Positions 37,301-45,165 of a stretch of 64,000 nt of DNA are shown here, piece by piece. Origin of the DNA: Verrucomicrobiota bacterium (GTDB taxonomy: Bacteria > Verrucomicrobiota > Verrucomicrobiia > Limisphaerales > Pedosphaeraceae); NCBI GenBank assembly GCA_021325145.1, contig JAJPHR010000079.1, positions 1 to 64,000 of the forward strand, written 5' to 3'. Within the stretch, counting starts at the first letter, position 1. Every line of letters starts with the position of its first letter. The notes beneath the pieces are model-generated. The model ran no database searches, was not told the DNA's origin, and was given only the letters and a program-made list of their open reading frames with translations. Made by a program: the position numbers and the translations under genes.

Positions 37301-38954
37301 GCTGTTCACAAACCCGGTGCCCCTCAACCAGCAATTCACGCTCATCAACAACGACGGCTTGGACGCCATCAACGGCCTCTTCAACGGAGTAGCCAACGGC
37401 ACCTCCCTGTTTTTCGGTGGTTTCGCGGTCGTCGCCAATTACGCGGGCGGCAGCGGCAACGACTTTGTGCTCACCGTCACCAACATCCCAGGCGCAGGCG
37501 TCAGCGCCTCGGCTCTGCCTGGCAATGGCGGCCCCTCGCTTGACCCAAATTCCTGCAGCAGCGTCACCGCCATCTTCACCAACCTAACGAGTTCGCCCAT
37601 GCCGATTGCCAACGGCACGCTTTCCACCACCAACCCCAGTGTGATCATCACCCAACCTCACTCGTCCTACGGCAACGTGCCCGCCTTCGGCACGGGCACC
37701 AACCTCACTCCGTTCCAGATTTCCGTGCTCCCCAGTTTTGTCTGCGGAAACGACATCAACCTCAACCTTGGCATCAGCAGCCTGACCTACGGCGCCTTTA
37801 GCGTTCCCCTGGTCCTCCATACCGGAGTTGCCGGTGCTCCAAACCGATACGATGTCAGCGTGGTTACGAATATCCCCGACGTCGGCACCATCGAATCCAC
37901 CAATGTCGTAAGCGGCTTCACCGGCCCGCTGCTCAAGGTGGTCGTGTCCCTATGGCTGACCCACCCCATCGATTCGGATTTGACCATCAGCTTGATTTCA
38001 CCGGATGGGGTCACTGTTCCATTGAGCGCCGCGAACGGTAGCGGCGCCAATTTTGGCGGCGGCTGTTCACCGGACGCCAATCGGACGACGTTTGATGATG
38101 CGGCGGCCACGTCCATCACCGCGGCAAGCCCCCCTTTTATTGGCACGTTTCGCCCCCAGGGCAGCCTGGCCTCGGCAGCTCACAGCACCGCCAACGGAAA
38201 CTGGCGATTGCGGGTGACGGATAGCTTTGCGGGCAGTCTCGGCGCTTTGCGCTGCTGGTCTCTGTTTCTCTCCCCGGCCGTCTGCAATCCAGGCGGTGGC
38301 GCTTGCGCCCTGTGTCCGATGGTCATCACCAATACGCTGACCACCAACAGCGCGCTTCAAATTGATCGGATAACTCGCGACGGCATTGTCAACACTTGTG
38401 GCCTCCCCAAGACTTACCCGGGAGTCATTGGTGACAGCGGCCAGCGACACTATGAAGCCTATCCTTTTTACAACGGCCTTTCAAACACGTGCGTCACCGT
38501 CGTCCTGGCTGAACCAAACGGCGGCTGCGACTTGTTCAGCGCTGCCTACTTGGGCAGCTTCAATCCCACTAATCTCGCTCAAAACTATCTGGGCGATGGC
38601 GGTCTTAGTACCTCCGGTAGCAGCTCGGAAACCTATTCCATTAATGTGCCTTCAAATTCCGTCTTTGTTGTGACGGTGGCCGAAGTGGATTCCGGGACCT
38701 GCGGCACTCCTTATACACTGAGCGTGACCGGCGGCGATTGCCGGCCTATGCTGAGCGCCACACAAGTGGGCACCCAGCAGTTGCAAATTGGCTGGCCCAC
38801 CATAGCGGGCGGCTACGGTCTGGAATCATCGCTTTTTATTTCGCCCACGAACTGGGCCATCGTGACCAACCAGCCCATTGCCACCACCAACCGGTTCAGC
38901 GTCACGAATACGATTGCATCGCCCAGCAAATTCTACCGCCTGCAAAAGCCTTGA
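34386..38954 (+). CDS. Giant secreted beta-helix protein with autotransporter-type repeats, P-domain and C-terminal FYR module
   Basis: The 1522-residue product has a long signal region (CIALMLGSLSASA). Six or more autotransporter-associated beta-strand repeats span residues about 130-900 (GLVKTGFGILILAGPQSN, SITKTGSGNLILMGS, GIIKTGDGEVSLGGT, NNTYTGLTILDAGVL). They are very rich in Asn, Thr, Gly and Ser. A proprotein-convertase P-domain follows around residues 1155-1295 (VVVSLWLTHPIDSDLTISLISPDG, NGNWRLRVTDSFAGSLGAL). The end is a short module finishing KFYRLQKP. There is no C-terminal outer-membrane barrel, so export must use another route. Likely a cell-surface adhesin or matrix protein. 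Confidence 0.85.
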   Translation: METQKLGRSFSFIVPASRSFKARGVILSSCIALMLGSLSASAAILSWSGGSSTGSTWNDSANWGFVGTPTNGDTLIFSGGQPRLANSNNIPGLTLNQIRFVGVGGGYVITGQGFTVTNNIEATNTSGVGNIISNNIVLGTTGDFVVDVGGGAVLTLGGILSGSVGLVKTGFGILILAGPQSNTYGGTTTAIAGQLQLAKNGGVLTATAIPGNLLVGDGTGTALVQYIFNNQIADTANVTVNNGSKYDLNNQLDTIGTNLTLIGAATVNIASGGLTMSAPNTITATGLSVATISGNSFLQLGAGPCSMNIGETLAISAGIFGSASITKTGSGNLILMGSNGYTGLTTLSQGWLWASNSLALGTTNGGTVVSNGATLVLEGGIGITNEPLTLNGPGEPNWAALDIESGDTNTWAGPITLNADSTFGVFIPGAKLRITGPISGPGGLSQIYPGGGTVRLEGTNFNTYAGLTVAGGGTLELAITNGTFGAAIPNSLVVSTNATVRLFNSWQLYQPSKSSSYSLTMYPGSLFDTAGNSEWIGPLSIMDAQITTGIGVLYLNDDITVVSNSFGPSVISGNVQLFTSTHTITNTGHVFSPDLVFNANIGSSGLLGIIKTGDGEVSLGGTNSSFTGPVTVNNGSLWLQSSNALGASTNITVNSGGTLFLNGTLTMAPKALSLSGGGWGGGGALLDNNGSSFWPGDITLASNTVINTLTPYNLTLGGGISGLGGVTFNGTGTVTYSGSSVNNYAGVTTVNSGTLQLGKIGFDRAIQNALVIGDGTGGPNADVVRLLSLNQIANTATVTVNSSGLLDENGSLEGIGGLNGNGNVIVSGFDLVLFGSGSYQFDGVISGNGQVEVFNSSTNVFNGNNTYTGLTILDAGVLRVNGSQPQSSVTVASSATLGGSGTVGSVTNSGTLSPGADPGVLTTGMLTTSNLIFTGTGKLIAKLNGPIPGANYNQLNVRGNVALSNATLQVTELFTNPVPLNQQFTLINNDGLDAINGLFNGVANGTSLFFGGFAVVANYAGGSGNDFVLTVTNIPGAGVSASALPGNGGPSLDPNSCSSVTAIFTNLTSSPMPIANGTLSTTNPSVIITQPHSSYGNVPAFGTGTNLTPFQISVLPSFVCGNDINLNLGISSLTYGAFSVPLVLHTGVAGAPNRYDVSVVTNIPDVGTIESTNVVSGFTGPLLKVVVSLWLTHPIDSDLTISLISPDGVTVPLSAANGSGANFGGGCSPDANRTTFDDAAATSITAASPPFIGTFRPQGSLASAAHSTANGNWRLRVTDSFAGSLGALRCWSLFLSPAVCNPGGGACALCPMVITNTLTTNSALQIDRITRDGIVNTCGLPKTYPGVIGDSGQRHYEAYPFYNGLSNTCVTVVLAEPNGGCDLFSAAYLGSFNPTNLAQNYLGDGGLSTSGSSSETYSINVPSNSVFVVTVAEVDSGTCGTPYTLSVTGGDCRPMLSATQVGTQQLQIGWPTIAGGYGLESSLFISPTNWAIVTNQPIATTNRFSVTNTIASPSKFYRLQKP

Positions 38955-38988
38955 GTAAGATCGCAGCCTGCCACTCACCGATAGGAGT

Positions 38989-39006
38989 GGGGACGCCCTC
39001 GTCCCC
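38989..39006. terminator. Strong hairpin downstream of the giant surface-protein gene
   Basis: GGGGACG (38989-38995) and CGTCCCC (39000-39006) form a perfect 7-bp stem with a CCCT loop, 35 bases after the stop. The downstream bases are only mildly T-rich, so it may be a dispersed palindromic repeat acting as a weak or bidirectional terminator. Confidence 0.45.
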
Positions 39007-39146
39007 GCTTCTTGTTTCACCGCAGAACTTACGGGGATGAGGACATAGTGCAATCCGGCAACATCCTTTACAGTTGCCGTACTCCTTGGCTGAGCGCTCG
39101 CAGTTCTCCCCTTGCGCCTAAACCGCTGGCCCGCTAAAACATCTGC

Positions 39147-40013
39147 ATGACAACTCGCTTGCCTTTTCGAAATCTCATCCTTCTGTGTTCATTTTTCCTG
39201 TCGCTCCTCGTATTCGGCGTTCCCCTGCGCGCCACCGCGGCGCCCAAGCCGCTGCGTGTGCTGCTCATTACCGGCGGTTGCTGCCATGACTACGCGAAGC
39301 AAAAGGACATCCTCAAGAAGGGCATCGAAGCGCGCGCAAATGTAGTCATCGATCAAATCCACACCGATGATTCCAGCACACATCCGCCGCTGGCCATCCT
39401 GGGCCATCCGGATTACGCCAATGGCTACGACCTCGTGATTCATGACGAATGCGCCGCGGACATCTCCGATCCCACGCTTGTCGAAGGCGTGCTCAAACCG
39501 CACCGCGACGGCATCCCGGGCGTCAACCTGCACTGCGCGATGCACTGCTATCGCATCGGCAACCCAAACAGCCCCGTCACACCCGGCACGCCGCACGGCT
39601 TTTGGTTCGAATACCTCGGCCTGCAATCCAGCGGCCACGGTCCGCAGGAGCCAATCGCCATCACGTTTACCGACAAGGAAAGCCCGATCGCCAGGGGTTT
39701 GAGTGATTGGACGACGATCCATGAAGAGCACTACAACAACATCCACATTTTCGAATCCGCCCGGCCAATCGCGCACGGTAAACAGACCATCAAACAGCGC
39801 GACGGCGGTGAGAAAACCAACGATTATGTCGTCGCCTGGACTAATGAATACGGTCCCAAGAAAACCCGCGTCTTCAGCACAACCATCGGTCATAACAACG
39901 AAACCGTCGAAGACCCCCGTTACCTTGATCTCGTAACGCGCGGCGTTCTTTGGGCCACGGGGCATTTGAATGACGATGGCACTCCGGCGGCGGGTTATGG
40001 CCCGCAGAAGTGA
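39147..40013 (+). CDS. ThuA-like domain protein, exported
   Basis: The 288-residue protein has a signal peptide (LILLCSFFLSLLVFGVPLRATA). A ThuA-like/glutamine-amidotransferase-like fold follows: VLLITGGCCHDYAKQKDIL (residue about 36), DLVIHDECAADISD, GVNLHCAMHCYR and IHEEHYNNIHIFE. ThuA-like proteins are associated with trehalose and other disaccharide use, and exported versions are common next to DUF1080 and Gfo/Idh/MocA proteins in this phylum. The catalytic Cys-His-Glu triad of true amidotransferases is not clearly preserved, so enzymatic activity is uncertain. Confidence 0.85.
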   Translation: MTTRLPFRNLILLCSFFLSLLVFGVPLRATAAPKPLRVLLITGGCCHDYAKQKDILKKGIEARANVVIDQIHTDDSSTHPPLAILGHPDYANGYDLVIHDECAADISDPTLVEGVLKPHRDGIPGVNLHCAMHCYRIGNPNSPVTPGTPHGFWFEYLGLQSSGHGPQEPIAITFTDKESPIARGLSDWTTIHEEHYNNIHIFESARPIAHGKQTIKQRDGGEKTNDYVVAWTNEYGPKKTRVFSTTIGHNNETVEDPRYLDLVTRGVLWATGHLNDDGTPAAGYGPQK

Positions 40014-40160
40014 GTGGAATGCAGTCATTAGATATTGCTCTCCGCTCAACGAGCACCGCCGTTACCCCATGGGCGCTTGGAGGATTGGAAGAAGGCTCAC
40101 CCATAAAAGCAGGCCTTTGTTGCATTGCGATGCACTGTAAACCGCGCTAACTTCAATCTC

Positions 40161-40757
40161 GTGTCCGATCGATCACTCAATATTCTCGCTGTCATCGGCA
40201 GCCTGCACCGGGAATCTGCGACTCGAACTGTCATCCACCACGCTGCCGAGCAACTCCAGGCCGACGGCTGCATCGTGGACATCCTCGATTTCGAAAAGGA
40301 ACCCCTGGCCCTCTACAATCCGGACACCGCTCATGAAGGCCCGGCCTTTGCGGCGTTGCGCGCTCGCGTGGAAAAAGCGGACGTCATTCTGCTCGGCACG
40401 CCGGATTACCATGGCAGCATCAGCAGCGCGATGAAGAATTTTCTTGATCACTTCTGGCACGAGTTTGCCGGAAAACTCTTTGCCACCATTGTTGCTTCCC
40501 ACGAAAAAGGCCTGACCGTCACCGATCAATTGCGCACCGTCGCCCGGCAATGCTACGCCTGGACGCTGCCCTACGCCGTCGCCTTCACCGATGGCCACGA
40601 CGTCAAGGGCGGCAAAATCATTGGCGAGCAGTTCAAGCAGCGTTTGGAAATGATGCTGCGCGATGCGCGCGTTTACGGGCAACTCCTCGCCCAACAGCGT
40701 CGGGCCGACCTCGCCGGCACCGATCCTTGTTTTCTAGCCAGACATCGGAAATTATAA
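40161..40757 (+). CDS. NAD(P)H-dependent FMN reductase, flavodoxin-like
   Basis: From the GTG at 40161 the protein is 198 residues, starting VSDRSLNILAVIGSLHRESATRTV. An upstream TTG is a weaker alternative. The flavodoxin-like fold shows the FMN phosphate loop (GSLHRESATR) and the YHGSISSAMKNFLDHF segment typical of the NADPH-dependent FMN reductase family (azoreductase/chromate reductase type). It would pass electrons from NAD(P)H to FMN or quinones in the cytoplasm. It lies between the ThuA-like gene and nadA in the same direction, with gaps over 100 bases, so an operon is not assured. Confidence 0.85.
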   Translation: MSDRSLNILAVIGSLHRESATRTVIHHAAEQLQADGCIVDILDFEKEPLALYNPDTAHEGPAFAALRARVEKADVILLGTPDYHGSISSAMKNFLDHFWHEFAGKLFATIVASHEKGLTVTDQLRTVARQCYAWTLPYAVAFTDGHDVKGGKIIGEQFKQRLEMMLRDARVYGQLLAQQRRADLAGTDPCFLARHRKL

Positions 40758-40863
40758 GCAGTCACTGACGATGGCTGCCCGCCAGGTGGAGTGCGCATTT
40801 CCATCAGTGGCCGATCACGCCGCATGCATTGACGCTCCCCTCTCGTGGCATTAATCTTGGTTA

Positions 40864-41904
40864 ATGATTGATGTTGATGACGTTCAACCCACTGGCTTGG
40901 CGCGGCTTCCGTGGCGCAAACCCATGCCGCCGGAGCAATCCGAACCTCTTGCCCAGGAGATTCTCACGCTCAAAAAAAAGTTGAATGCCGTCATCCTGGC
41001 CCACAACTACCAGGTGCCCGAAATCCAGGATGTGGCGGATTTCGTCGGCGATTCCCTGGGCCTTTCCCAGCAGGCGGCCGGCACGGACGCAGACGTGATT
41101 GTTTTCTGCGGCGTTCATTTCATGGCCGAGACGGCCAAGATCCTGAACCCGGATAAAATTGTGGTCCTGCCCGACAAGGACGCTGGCTGCTCTTTGGAAC
41201 AAAGCTGCCCCGCGCCCAAACTCGCGAAACTGCAAGCCACCAATCCGAACTTCTATACGGTCACTTACATCAACTGCAGCGCGGAGGTGAAAGCGTTGAG
41301 CGACGTCATTTGCACCAGCGGTAACGCCGTAAAAATTGTCAACGCTTCGCCGAAGGATCGGGACCTCCTCTTCGTGCCCGATGAAAATCTCGGTGCCTGG
41401 GTCATGGAGCAGACCGGCCAGCCCATGACGCTCTGGCGCGGAAACTGTTACGCGCATGTTGAGTTCCGTCGCGACAACCTGCTGCGTCTCCGGAAGGAAT
41501 TGCCCGACGCCAAAATCGTGGTGCACCCCGAAAGCCTTCGCGAAGTGCGCGACCTCGCTGATGAAGTTTGTTCGACTGAGAAGATGATCGCCTACTGCAA
41601 GACCAATTTGGCCAAACGTTTCGTCATCGTTACCGAATCCGGAATCATTCATCGGCTCAAGAAGGAATGCCCGGACAAGGAATTTTTCTGCGCGCCCGTA
41701 TTCGATGTAATGAAAATGCCGACGGACAACTGCCGTTGCAGCGAGTGCAAATACATGAAGATGAACACGCTCGAAAAAGTACGCGATTGCATGAAAAATC
41801 TTGCTCCCCGGATCGAGCTCCCGGCAGACATCATCCGCCGTGCGCGCCTGCCGATTGAGCGGATGCTGGAAATCTCCGCGCGGCCTCTGGAAAATGCAGG
41901 GTGA
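40864..41904 (+). CDS. nadA: Quinolinate synthase
   Basis: The 346-residue enzyme condenses iminoaspartate with dihydroxyacetone phosphate to form quinolinate for NAD synthesis, using an oxygen-sensitive [4Fe-4S] cluster. Visible motifs are VILAHNYQVPEIQDVADFVGDS and IVFCGVHFMAETAKIL. Cluster ligands are present as Cys in TYINCSAEVKALSDVICTSGNA and in CRCSECKYMKMNTLEKV, with VVHPESLREV in between. The length is standard. nadB and nadC are not in the window, so the gene appears isolated. Confidence 0.96.
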   Translation: MIDVDDVQPTGLARLPWRKPMPPEQSEPLAQEILTLKKKLNAVILAHNYQVPEIQDVADFVGDSLGLSQQAAGTDADVIVFCGVHFMAETAKILNPDKIVVLPDKDAGCSLEQSCPAPKLAKLQATNPNFYTVTYINCSAEVKALSDVICTSGNAVKIVNASPKDRDLLFVPDENLGAWVMEQTGQPMTLWRGNCYAHVEFRRDNLLRLRKELPDAKIVVHPESLREVRDLADEVCSTEKMIAYCKTNLAKRFVIVTESGIIHRLKKECPDKEFFCAPVFDVMKMPTDNCRCSECKYMKMNTLEKVRDCMKNLAPRIELPADIIRRARLPIERMLEISARPLENAG

Positions 41905-41912
41905 GAACTGAA

Positions 41913-41990
41913 CGGAGCCCGGAGCTCCGGCTCTGCTTGAACATGAGAAATGGCACCGAACAGGGCAGGAGCTCTGCGCTCGGGGTGCCG
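41913..41990. repeat. Two dispersed 'GGAGCTCTGCGCTC' repeat copies in tandem
   Basis: GGAGCCCGGAGCTCCGGCTC at about 41914-41933 is followed by GCAGGAGCTCTGCGCTC near 41966. The flanking GGCACC and GGTGCC (about 41952 and 41985) could pair around the second copy to make a larger hairpin. It lies between nadA and the convergent deaminase gene and may serve as a shared terminator. Confidence 0.5.
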
Positions 41991-41992
41991 AA

Positions 41993-42460
41993 TCAATATT
42001 TGATTTTATCCGCCTTCTTTTTCCACTCGTTAAACGCCAGGAGTGCCTCCTTGCGCATCAACTGCCGCATGACAAGCTTCCGATCAGCAATCGGGCGCGA
42101 TACCTCGGTGTAAATAAAGTCATCGTCGAAATCGATGTCGGCGGCATCTTTTCGCGTGTTGGCGTAGTACACCTTTTTCAGTCGCGCCCAGTACATCGCC
42201 GACAAACACATCGGACAAGGCTCGCAACTCGTATATAACTCGCAATCGCTTAACTGAAAGGTGCCCAATCGCCGGCAAGCGTCACGAATCGCCACCACCT
42301 CGGCGTGCGCCGTGGGATCATTGGCTGAAGTAACTTTGTTGCAACCACGCCCCACAATCTCGTTTTTGCGGACCACCACCGCGCCGAAAGGTCCGCCTTT
42401 GCCGCGACGCATCATCTGGATCGAGAGACGAATCGCCTCCTGCATAAACGCCTTCTTCAT
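41993..42460 (-). CDS. Nucleoside deaminase family protein (cytidine/guanine deaminase fold)
   Basis: The 155-residue protein has the zinc-binding HAEVVAIRDA (catalytic Glu) and SCEPCPMCLSAMYWA motifs of the CDA superfamily. GGPFGAVVVRKNEIVGRG near the N-terminus and a C-terminal segment ending EALLAFNEWKKKADKIKY are both typical of guanine-deaminase-like enzymes (GuaD type). It would deaminate a purine or pyrimidine base in the cytoplasm. It is the last gene of a three-gene minus-strand operon, overlapping the PIG-L deacetylase gene by four bases. The other members suggest amino-sugar turnover, so the substrate is uncertain. Confidence 0.88.
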   Translation of the reverse strand: MKKAFMQEAIRLSIQMMRRGKGGPFGAVVVRKNEIVGRGCNKVTSANDPTAHAEVVAIRDACRRLGTFQLSDCELYTSCEPCPMCLSAMYWARLKKVYYANTRKDAADIDFDDDFIYTEVSRPIADRKLVMRQLMRKEALLAFNEWKKKADKIKY

Positions 42461-43314
42461 GAGAACAATTCGGTTGGATTTTGTGCCGCTGAAAGCTGCC
42501 GCCCTCCCTCAAAAATCTTTTCCAACCTGCCCTGGCTCCACTTGCGCAATCGATACAAGGTCGCAAACGTGAAGTCCGGCGCCGCCCCGCCCTGCCCGCC
42601 CACCAACTCTCCGCCGCGCCGCACGTTATCCTGCATCCAGGCGGGAAGCGAGAGATGATACGGATTGCGTTGGACTTCACCGACATGAAAGGTCAATGCC
42701 GTGATCAGATCGCCCAGGTCTTGCGGAATGATTTCCACCATCAAATTCGGCGTGGCCATTGCGCCCCAGAACTCCGTCTCAACGGCATAACAGCCAAATT
42801 CAGGCGGCAGGCTCTTGAGCGCGTCCATCACGAGAAAATGCGTCCCGATGTGCGAGCTGTTCCAATCCTCTTCGTGCGGGAAAAGAATCACGCGCGGCTG
42901 ATGCTCCGCGAGGATGCCGGCAATACTCTTGACCGACTGCGCCCAATGCGACGGTTCCTGCGCGCGGGCTTTGACGTTCACCTTCTCAAGCCCGCCCGGT
43001 GCGGTTTGCGCCAAACCAAAGCCGATGCAATCGCAGCAGGCTTTTAGCTCCACCAACCGCCCCGCCTGCCGCTCCTTCTTGCTCCCTTGCGTGACGGCGA
43101 CATTGATCACATTCCACTTCGCCTCGCGCAACAATCGCAACGCAAGTCCGCCAATAATGACTTCATCATCAGGATGTGGCGAAAAGATCAAAACTTTCGG
43201 CGCGTTCGACGCAATTTCCGGGCGGGAAAACCGCGGGAATGTGCCGAGGGGATAGGATTTGCCCTCCCTGGCGAAACGGTCGTATTCCGAGACAAGGCGT
43301 TGGTAAGGATTCAT
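42457..43314 (-). CDS. PIG-L family deacetylase
   Basis: The 285-residue protein carries the zinc-binding PHPDDEVIIGG motif near residue 45 and a downstream FPHEEDWNSSHIGTHFLV block supplying the third ligand His. These mark the PIG-L/LmbE superfamily that N-deacetylates GlcNAc-linked molecules. A Glu-rich EVQRNPYHLSLPAWMQDN stretch ends the conserved region. Its neighbours are an upstream ROK kinase (5 bases away) and a deaminase-fold enzyme (four-base overlap). The operon therefore looks like a kinase-deacetylase-deaminase set for amino-sugar use, which is inference from neighbourhood. Confidence 0.85.
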   Translation of the reverse strand: MNPYQRLVSEYDRFAREGKSYPLGTFPRFSRPEIASNAPKVLIFSPHPDDEVIIGGLALRLLREAKWNVINVAVTQGSKKERQAGRLVELKACCDCIGFGLAQTAPGGLEKVNVKARAQEPSHWAQSVKSIAGILAEHQPRVILFPHEEDWNSSHIGTHFLVMDALKSLPPEFGCYAVETEFWGAMATPNLMVEIIPQDLGDLITALTFHVGEVQRNPYHLSLPAWMQDNVRRGGELVGGQGGAAPDFTFATLYRLRKWSQGRLEKIFEGGRQLSAAQNPTELFS

Positions 43315-43319
43315 GTAAT

Positions 43320-44723
43320 CTAACGAATTCTGGGCAGGCTCGCCGCCGCAATCGCCTGGCCATGCCGCTTATCCTTTTCATCCGGCACATGGAATTCAAT
43401 GCGGCTGGCCAACTCAGGAAACTCGGCTCGCAAAACTTCCCTGGCCCCCGCCAGAATCACGTCTCCGCCCCGCCCCGTCATGACGCGCCCCAGAACCAGC
43501 ACGGTATCGAAATCATAAAAATCAGTATAATGAGCGATTCCGTAACCTAGATACGTCCCGATGGTCTGATAAATCTTCCTGGCCCGCTCGTCGCCATTGG
43601 CCATGAGCGTTTGGACGTGCTTGAGCTTTTCCGGCAACGGCATTATGGGATCCACGCTGATTCCGGCGGGTTCAAGCAACCGTCCGACGGCTTGCTGGGA
43701 AAAATATTGCGCGCCGACGCCATAATCTCCCGACCATTCATCACGCGGCGCTTCGGGATGATAATCCACCGGGGCGAACGCCATTTCATTCAACCACGAC
43801 ATGATGTTGCCGTCACGGGTAACATAACCTGCCGCGGTGCTCGTGCCGAACGCCAGTCCAAGAATGGCATTTTTGCCGAGCGACATCGACCCCGCGAGTG
43901 CCGTGACTTCGCCGTCGTTCACAACCTCCAACGGCACGCCGTTCCAGGCTCTTTGGATTTCAAGGAACAGGTCTTTGACGCGGCGGTTGAACACATCAAT
44001 GGGTACTCCCCGAAAAAGCGAAGCCATCCTGACACGGTTGTTCACATAAACGCCCGCCGCACTGCCACCAATCGCATCCACGCGCGGCAATTGGGCGGCG
44101 GCCTTGCGCAAGGAGTCCATGATTCCGTCGTAATGGTATTGCGGGTCCGCTTGAAAATAAGGGTCCCAAACCGTCTCTTCGCTGAACACCACCTTGCCGT
44201 CGATCACCGCTGCAACTTTCCGATCACTGCCGCCGAGGTCAAAACCAATTCGGCACCCGTCCAAATGCCGGCCCAGCGGCATAGTACTCGCGCGCGCCGC
44301 CGGAAGTTGCTGGGTGATGATCACGTCGATGGGGTGGTCATAAATTCGACCGCCGACCATTTCCGAATCGAACTTCCCAGTAGGTTGCTCGGCATAATGA
44401 GTTTGCAGGGCCGTGCCCAGCTTCCTGGGCCCTTTCAGATGAATGCGGAACCCGCCCCACGACCAAAGGAGAAACTTCACCAACCGTTCGAGATAAATAA
44501 AGTTACCGGCGGCTAGCGGATGACTCTCGGGAAACAGTTGCGTTTTAAAATGAAAGATAGATCCGTCTGCCTGCTCGATTGCCAACTCAAGCGGGACGGG
44601 ATTCCCACTTGCGCGCACCTGCCCTTGGAAGGCCCGATTCGCGAGCACCGCCGGCCGAAACCGCGCGTCCAGAACTGGCGCAATCCTCGGACCGATCAAC
44701 GGCAAACCATGGTTATCGTTCAT
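43320..44723 (-). CDS. ROK family sugar kinase with a long N-terminal extension
   Basis: The 467-residue protein has its ROK ATPase core from about residue 155: the phosphate-1 loop GFDLGGSDRKVAAVID, then VDAIGGSAAGVYVNN, VVNDGEVTALAGSM and GLAFGTSTAAGYVTRDG, which give the actin-like ATP site. The expected Cys-rich zinc loop of many ROK repressors is not obvious, suggesting a kinase. The first 150 residues are unlike the usual ROK start and resemble no DNA-binding HTH. They include FHFKTQLFPESHPLAAGNF and may form a separate sugar-binding or regulatory domain. It heads a three-gene operon with PIG-L and deaminase genes. Confidence 0.82.
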   Translation of the reverse strand: MNDNHGLPLIGPRIAPVLDARFRPAVLANRAFQGQVRASGNPVPLELAIEQADGSIFHFKTQLFPESHPLAAGNFIYLERLVKFLLWSWGGFRIHLKGPRKLGTALQTHYAEQPTGKFDSEMVGGRIYDHPIDVIITQQLPAARASTMPLGRHLDGCRIGFDLGGSDRKVAAVIDGKVVFSEETVWDPYFQADPQYHYDGIMDSLRKAAAQLPRVDAIGGSAAGVYVNNRVRMASLFRGVPIDVFNRRVKDLFLEIQRAWNGVPLEVVNDGEVTALAGSMSLGKNAILGLAFGTSTAAGYVTRDGNIMSWLNEMAFAPVDYHPEAPRDEWSGDYGVGAQYFSQQAVGRLLEPAGISVDPIMPLPEKLKHVQTLMANGDERARKIYQTIGTYLGYGIAHYTDFYDFDTVLVLGRVMTGRGGDVILAGAREVLRAEFPELASRIEFHVPDEKDKRHGQAIAAASLPRIR

Positions 44724-44811
44724 TTTGCGTTGTCGTTTTAATGGAGACCAGCCCTCAATTCAAGTGCCCAAAAAGCTGGCGCTCTCTCATCCACCTGTTT
44801 AACATTACGCC

Positions 44812-45150
44812 ATGATCTTGCAGAAAGGCGAAAAACTTCACGTCATCCACCGTCGGCATTTCGAAAAAGACCCGCATCGCCACTTTATTGGCGTGGTCGA
44901 TGTCTATGAGAACGGCCTCGCTCGCGTGACCGGCCATATCTACACTGTCGATCTGGTCAAATTCTCCTTTTTTCGCAGAGCCGAGCAACGGACCCGCATC
45001 GTCGCGCTCCATTCGGGTGACGTGATCGTCAACGTCATTCCCCAGTCAGTCAATCTGGAGAAAATCGTTTACAAGCAGGAGAAGAAATCTGTCCGCGTTA
45101 CCGACGGCAGCGAATGGGCCATGGAAATCAGTGAGTTTCCATGGCGTTGA
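44812..45150 (+). CDS. Conserved-looking small beta-rich hypothetical protein
   Basis: The 112-residue protein has no signal peptide or Cys. Alternating hydrophobic segments (HFIGVVDVYENGLARVTGHIYTV, TRIVALHSGDVIVNVIP) suggest a small beta-barrel, and the C-terminal half ends MEISEFPWR. I do not recognise the family. It lies on the plus strand 15 bases before the DUF1080 gene, so they are likely cotranscribed, and it is divergent from the ROK kinase operon. The frame, clean ATG and composition support a genuine gene. Confidence 0.65.
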   Translation: MILQKGEKLHVIHRRHFEKDPHRHFIGVVDVYENGLARVTGHIYTVDLVKFSFFRRAEQRTRIVALHSGDVIVNVIPQSVNLEKIVYKQEKKSVRVTDGSEWAMEISEFPWR

Positions 45151-45165
45151 GGCCAAGCCAACGGC

